Origin: Planctomycetales bacterium
Lineage (GTDB): Bacteria > Planctomycetota > UBA11346
NCBI GenBank assembly: GCA_025362255.1
Contig: JANYGY010000076.1
Coordinates: forward strand, 1-17,140
Direction: 5' to 3'
Length of the DNA stretch: 17,140 nucleotides
In this document: one piece after another, positions 13,453-17,140 of the stretch
Position numbering within the stretch: the first letter of the stretch is position 1
Layout: each line of letters begins with the position of its first letter
Program-made: the position numbers and the translations under genes
The notes under the pieces: model-generated
The model's input: only the letters and a program-made list of their open reading frames with translations
What the model was told of the DNA's origin: nothing
Database searches by the model: none

Positions 13453-14772
13453 ATGATCATCGAACAGTTGATGCCCGCTCTATCGCCCACCATGACCGAG
13501 GGCACCCTCGTCGCGTGGCGGGTGAAAAAAGGAGACGTGATCAAAGCCGGCACCGTCATCGCTGAAATTCAAACCGACAAGGCCGTGGCCGATTGGGACG
13601 CCGCCGACGGTGGGACCGTGGTTGAGATCCTGATCGAGGCCGGATCGCTGGCCAAGGTCAACATGGTGGCGGCGATTCTCTCGACGAAAAAGGACGACGA
13701 CATTCCGGCGGCGATTGCTAAAGCGAAAGCGACCAATGCCAAGCTCGCAGGATCGGCGGTCATGGCCGCACCTGTTTCAGCACTTGTTTCAGCCCCAGCA
13801 GCAGCTGCACAGCCGGCTGTACCATCGGCTCCGGCATTGGTTTCTACGCCAAACGCCGCCGCACCACGAGCGGAAAAACCCGGTAGGGGAGTGCGCATCA
13901 GCCCGGTTGCGGCCAAGATCGCTGCGGCATTTGCTATCGATGTTCGCCTGGTCATCGGAACCGGTCCGGATGGCCGGATCGTCAAAGCCGATATCGAAGC
14001 CGCGGCCAAATCGGGCTCAGCCAAACTGGGTGCCAGCGCTTCCGCAAAAGCGGAAAAGCCGAAGCTCAAAGTCCTTCGCCCCGATGCGAGCCAAGCCCAG
14101 ACGACGGTCGCCCTGTCGCCGATGCGGCAGATCATCGGTAAGCGATTACTCGAATCGAAGACTCAGATTCCGCATTTCTATGTCACCGAGACGATCGAAG
14201 CCTCGGCCTTGATGATGATCCGTGAACAGCTGAATCTGCTCGACGGACTCAAGGTCACGGTCAACGATCTGATCGTTCGCGCTACCGCTTTGGCGTTGCG
14301 CGTGCATCCGAAATTGTCGGCAACCTTCCACGGCGATCGGGTGGTCCAGCATGACAGCTCCGACATCAGTGTCGCGGTGGCCATTCCCGATGGCCTGATC
14401 ACTCCGATCGTCGCCAAGGCCCATACCAAAAGTGTGCGTCAGATTGGCGATGAAGTCCGCTCATTGGCCAAAAAAGCCGTTGAAGGCAAGCTTCAGCCGA
14501 GCGAATTTCAGGGGGGCAGCTTCACCATTTCGAATCTTGGCATGTTCGGCATCGAGGCGTTTGCGGCGATCATCAATCCGCCACAGGTGGCGATTCTGGC
14601 AGTCGCCGGCATCAAAGATGTGCCGGTGGTGAAGAACGGCCAGGTCGTCGCGGGCAAGACCATGCAGGTCACGCTCAGCGCCGATCACCGGGCAGTCGAT
14701 GGCGCCGATGCGGCGGCCTTCCTCAAGACGCTGCGCGAACTACTCGAAGCTCCGGCGACCTTGCTCGGCTAA
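13453..14772 (+). CDS. pdhC: Dihydrolipoamide acetyltransferase, E2 of pyruvate dehydrogenase
   Basis: This is the E2 core of the PDH complex, moving the acetyl group from E1 to CoA on a swinging lipoyl arm. The 439 residues read in order as follows: one lipoyl domain (1-~80; MPALSPTMTEG, with lipoyl-lysine Lys43 in QTDKAVADW), an Ala/Pro/Lys linker (~82-145), a peripheral-subunit-binding domain (~146-184; RISPVAAKIAAAFAIDV, then GTGPDGRIVKADIEAA), a second linker, and the catalytic CAT domain (~218-439). The CAT domain has SPMRQIIGKRL, SFTISNLGMFGI and the active site DHRAVDG (His412, Asp416). With a single lipoyl domain it belongs to the short E2 type. The residue before TDKA is Gln rather than the usual Glu. 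The E1, E3 and ligase-like neighbours support PDH rather than the 2-oxoglutarate complex. Confidence 0.95.
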   Translation: MIIEQLMPALSPTMTEGTLVAWRVKKGDVIKAGTVIAEIQTDKAVADWDAADGGTVVEILIEAGSLAKVNMVAAILSTKKDDDIPAAIAKAKATNAKLAGSAVMAAPVSALVSAPAAAAQPAVPSAPALVSTPNAAAPRAEKPGRGVRISPVAAKIAAAFAIDVRLVIGTGPDGRIVKADIEAAAKSGSAKLGASASAKAEKPKLKVLRPDASQAQTTVALSPMRQIIGKRLLESKTQIPHFYVTETIEASALMMIREQLNLLDGLKVTVNDLIVRATALALRVHPKLSATFHGDRVVQHDSSDISVAVAIPDGLITPIVAKAHTKSVRQIGDEVRSLAKKAVEGKLQPSEFQGGSFTISNLGMFGIEAFAAIINPPQVAILAVAGIKDVPVVKNGQVVAGKTMQVTLSADHRAVDGADAAAFLKTLRELLEAPATLLG

Positions 14773-14874
14773 ATGCTCTTCACTGAGCCCTCGTTCCTAG
14801 CGAGCAAGTCTCTGGCCTCTATTTTCTGGCATCCACTCTCTGGTCTCCATTGATCCAGTGCAAAACCTGCTTCA

Positions 14875-14884
14875 AATACGTATT
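14875..14884. promoter_or_regulatory. AATACGTATT palindrome just upstream of lpd
   Basis: A perfect 10-bp palindrome sits 14 bp before the lpd ATG, next to the Shine-Dalgarno AAGGAA (14887-14892). It may be a protein-binding site or chance. The surrounding 126-bp pdhC-lpd gap (14773-14898) also holds two TCTCTGG words but no terminator and no convincing promoter. Confidence 0.25.
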
Positions 14885-14898
14885 CAAGGAAATTGACC

Positions 14899-16290
14899 AT
14901 GGCTGATTTCGAGGTTCTCATCATCGGTGCCGGTCCCGGCGGTTATGTTGCGGCGATCAAAGCTGCCCAACATGGCAAAAAGGTTGCGGTCATCGAGAAG
15001 GAGAATCTCGGTGGCGTATGCCTCAACTGGGGTTGCATTCCGACCAAGGCACTGCTGAAGAGCGCTGAGATTCTCGACGGCATGAAACATGCCAAGGATT
15101 ACGGACTCAAAGCCGAAAATGTCAGCGCCGACTACGCGGCGGTGATCAAGCGTTCGCGCGATGTCGCGGGCGGAATGTCCAAAGGCATCGACTTTTTGTT
15201 GAAGAAGAACAAGGTTACTATTCTTTTGGGCACTGCGGCCTTTGTCGATGCCCACACTTTGGCGGTCACCAAAGCCGATGGCTCGGTGCAGAATGTCACG
15301 GCCGACAACGTGATCATCGCCAGCGGACACAAGCCACGCACCTTTCCGCATCTGCCGGTCGATGGCAAGCAGGTCGTGAATTATCGTCACATGCTGGCGG
15401 CGACCGAGCAGCCAAAGTCGATGTTGGCGATTGGTGCCGGTGCGATCGGCATGGAATTCAGCTATTTCTTGTCCACCCTCGGTACCCAGGTAACGGTTGT
15501 CGAGGTGCTCGATCAAGTGCTGCCGGTCGAGGACGCTGAAATCGCCAAAGTCGTCGAGCGCGAATTCACCAAGCGCGGGGTCGTGATCAAGTTGGCGACC
15601 AAAGTCGTCAAGTTGGAACTGAAGCCATCCTCGGTGATCGTGCACCTCGAAAAGAATGGTACCGCTGAAACCGTGGAAGTTGAAAAAGTCCTGGTCGCAG
15701 TCGGCTTTCTCGCCAACACCGAACAGCTCGGGCTCGAGAAGGCCGGAGTGAAGCTCGACGAGCGCGGCTTCATCCAGGTCGACGGCGATCAGCAGACTTC
15801 GGTCCAAGGGATCTACGCCATCGGCGACGTGGCCGGCAAGCAATTGCTCGCCCACAAAGCCAGCTTTGAAGGCGAAGCCGCCGTAGCCCATATCTGCGGC
15901 CACAGCCAGCAGGTGAACTACGCGCAGATCCCCGGCTGTACCTATTGTCAACCGCAGGTCGCCTCGGTCGGCGTATCTGAAAAGAAGGCCAAAGAGTCGG
16001 GACGTCCAATCAAGATTGGTAAATTCCAATTCCTGGCGTCCGGCAAAGCCAAGGCCATCGGTCATCCCGAAGGTCTCGTCAAATTGATTTTCGATGCCGA
16101 GTACATGCAGCTGATCGGCGCGCACATCGTCGGTTATGACGCGACTGAAATGCTCGCTGAGCTGTCCGTTGCCCTGCGTCTGGAAACCACGGCCGAAGAA
16201 TTGATGACCACCATCCATGCCCACCCGACCTTGTCAGAAGCGGTGATGGAAGCTGCCGCAGATGCTCTCGGAGTGTGTGTTCATCAGTAG
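14899..16290 (+). CDS. lpd: Dihydrolipoyl dehydrogenase (E3)
   Basis: This FAD flavoprotein reoxidises the dihydrolipoyl arm of E2 with NAD+. The ATG at 14899 is chosen: AAGGAA lies six bases upstream and MADFEVLIIGAGPGGYVAA is the family N-terminus; a TTG two codons earlier is less likely. The 463 residues contain the FAD motif GAGPGG (10-15), the redox disulfide GGVCLNWGCIPTK (Cys41, Cys46), the NAD site AIGAGAIGMEF, the second FAD motif YAIGDVAG, and the C-terminal catalytic HPTLSE (His442, Glu447). One local variant is PGCTYCQPQVASVG, where most E3 proteins have YTxPEVASVG; it adds two cysteines close together. Lpd may also serve 2-oxoglutarate dehydrogenase or glycine cleavage enzymes elsewhere in the genome. 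It is 126 bp from pdhC, farther than the other PDH gaps. Confidence 0.95.
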   Translation: MADFEVLIIGAGPGGYVAAIKAAQHGKKVAVIEKENLGGVCLNWGCIPTKALLKSAEILDGMKHAKDYGLKAENVSADYAAVIKRSRDVAGGMSKGIDFLLKKNKVTILLGTAAFVDAHTLAVTKADGSVQNVTADNVIIASGHKPRTFPHLPVDGKQVVNYRHMLAATEQPKSMLAIGAGAIGMEFSYFLSTLGTQVTVVEVLDQVLPVEDAEIAKVVEREFTKRGVVIKLATKVVKLELKPSSVIVHLEKNGTAETVEVEKVLVAVGFLANTEQLGLEKAGVKLDERGFIQVDGDQQTSVQGIYAIGDVAGKQLLAHKASFEGEAAVAHICGHSQQVNYAQIPGCTYCQPQVASVGVSEKKAKESGRPIKIGKFQFLASGKAKAIGHPEGLVKLIFDAEYMQLIGAHIVGYDATEMLAELSVALRLETTAEELMTTIHAHPTLSEAVMEAAADALGVCVHQ

Positions 16291-16341
16291 CACCACCTGG
16301 AAGTGTAGCGAGTCACCGGTCTCTCATCGTTGGAGCTTTCC

Positions 16342-16812
16342 ATGACCGACCATCCATTCTGCGGAAGTCTCGCTTTGCAGCGGGATTTCTTCATCCGGGC
16401 GACGGCTTCATTCATCGAGTCTGATGCGTCATTCGCACCGCAACCTGGCATGCTTTCAGCTGCGGCTCAGATAGCGCATGCGGCCCAAACCATCGACTGG
16501 TTCATCACCGGCGCGTTCAGTCCCCAGGGATTCGACCTGGATTTCTCCGCCCATGAACGTGCCGCCCGGGCGGTACTGACTCTATCCGCGGCACGTGCGC
16601 AGTTTTTGGCAGCTTATGCGCGGGCGATCGCCAAGTTGGAAGCGACCACACGAGCTGAACTGATGGTGCCGATCGCTGCTGGTCCGATCATGGGCGGGGT
16701 TCCGCGCATCGCGCTCATCGAATCGTTGGGTGATCACACCGCGCATCATCGTGGAGCATTGGCTGTCTATGCTCGGCTCTGCGGCCGCGTGCCGGCTATG
16801 CCCTATGCCTGA
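16342..16812 (+). CDS. DinB-family protein
   Basis: The 156-residue product has the four-helix-bundle pattern of the DinB superfamily. The probable metal ligands are His46 (QIAHAAQTIDWF) and His132/His136 (GDHTAHHRGALAVYARL), the last being the classic DHxxHHRG helix. DinB-like proteins include stress-induced proteins of unknown activity and thiol-dependent S-transferases (bacillithiol or mycothiol users), so no reaction is assigned. The ATG at 16342 has GGAG (16332-16335) six bases upstream; a TTG at 16330 is less likely. Its stop overlaps the next open frame by 8 bases. The place between lpd and a lipoate-ligase-like gene is notable, but no functional link is established. Confidence 0.85.
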   Translation: MTDHPFCGSLALQRDFFIRATASFIESDASFAPQPGMLSAAAQIAHAAQTIDWFITGAFSPQGFDLDFSAHERAARAVLTLSAARAQFLAAYARAIAKLEATTRAELMVPIAAGPIMGGVPRIALIESLGDHTAHHRGALAVYARLCGRVPAMPYA

Positions 16813-17140
16813 TGATGTCGATCCGCTAGGCGTTTCTTCCGCGCCTAGTCCATCAGGGCTTGGGTTTGTCGAGCCGCGGCCTGATATCATCACGATGAAT
16901 CCGGGCGGACTACTCGATCCCCTGGGTGAATCGGTTCTCGATCCGACGCAAACGTGGCTTCGAGTATTTGAGCCCACCGACACGCGGGTCGTCATCGGCC
17001 GTCACCAGGATCCCATGCGAGAGTGTCAGGTCCCTGCGTGTCTGCGTGCGGGTGTCCCGATCCATCGTCGCGTTGCTGGCGGTGGCACGGTGGTGTTGGC
17101 CCCGGGAATGGTGGTCGTCGCCGCGCGCTTGCGTCACACC
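16805..17140 (+). CDS. Lipoate-protein ligase A / biotin-lipoyl ligase family protein, N-terminal part (3' truncated)
   Basis: The frame runs off the right edge; 112 residues are visible from the ATG at 16805. The segment TWLRVFEPTDTRVVIGRHQ, then GVPIHRRVAGGGTVVLAPGMVVV, carries the family signature: the GR.Q strand and RR.xGGGTV lipoyl-AMP-binding loop. This family attaches lipoate or octanoyl groups to the lysine of lipoyl domains, so the E2 encoded by pdhC in this window is the obvious partner. An alternative start at 16895 (MNPGGLLDPLG) fits the usual family N-terminus; the 30 extra residues before it are Pro/Ser-rich and uncertain. Neither start has a Shine-Dalgarno, and the longer form would overlap the DinB gene by 8 bases. 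LplA, LipM-like amidotransferase and octanoyltransferase cannot be separated from this fragment. Confidence 0.75.
   Translation, partial: MPDDVDPLGVSSAPSPSGLGFVEPRPDIITMNPGGLLDPLGESVLDPTQTWLRVFEPTDTRVVIGRHQDPMRECQVPACLRAGVPIHRRVAGGGTVVLAPGMVVVAARLRHT

Noticed and set aside
14884..16224. Long open frame (446 codons) on the minus strand opposite lpd
   Set aside because: It mirrors a well-supported E3 gene; its translation is rich in His, Arg and Asp, with no recognisable domain. It is the usual antisense shadow of a GC-rich gene.

Overview
This window reads as a chromosomal segment of a GC-rich (roughly 57-60% by eye), Gram-negative-style environmental bacterium. The gene mix is a CBM9/DUF4838-type glycan protein, a PhyH-type oxygenase, FG-GAP propeller proteins with a C-terminal sorting tail, and a MEP-pathway IspH of the GTCFGV type. 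That would fit the PVC group (Planctomycetota, Lentisphaerota, Verrucomicrobiota), but the assignment is tentative because there is no rRNA or other marker here. No phage, transposase, tRNA or CRISPR array is visible.

Left part (1-3030): the 3' end of a DUF4838/CBM9-like carbohydrate-binding protein closes with a strong intrinsic terminator. A phytanoyl-CoA-dioxygenase-family gene follows, preceded by a 13-bp direct repeat with a 21-bp period. A 6S RNA gene (about 1949-2110) begins a few bases after the dioxygenase stop codon; its -10 box overlaps that stop codon and its closing stem runs into a T-tract. ispH follows 56 bp downstream. The 6S RNA is the most notable non-coding element because it lies in a gap that would otherwise look empty.

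Middle part (3031-9817): a gap of about 480 bp is packed with nested inverted repeats. It separates ispH from a convergent 805-residue protein made of two tandem GT4 glycosyltransferases. Divergent from that is an 891-residue secreted FG-GAP beta-propeller protein with a CTERM-like tail. Its terminator lies inside the 3' coding end of the convergent tyrA (prephenate dehydrogenase). A 308-bp gap between tyrA and tpiA holds a small palindrome, a possible three-helix leader RNA and a promoter candidate.

Right part (9818-17140): eight genes read in one direction: tpiA, secG (with a long Ala/Pro tail), pdhA, pdhB, pdhC, lpd, a DinB-family gene and a lipoate-protein-ligase-like gene cut by the window edge. 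TpiA sits in glycolysis. PdhA, PdhB, PdhC and Lpd are the E1alpha, E1beta, E2 and E3 subunits of the pyruvate dehydrogenase complex, and the ligase-like protein is positioned to lipoylate the E2. I see no intrinsic terminator between these genes, so partial or full co-transcription is plausible.

The protein genes are mostly recognisable housekeeping functions. The less expected content is in the non-coding DNA (6S RNA, palindromic island, internal hairpins) and in fused or extended proteins (double GT4, SecG tail, mosaic propeller protein).
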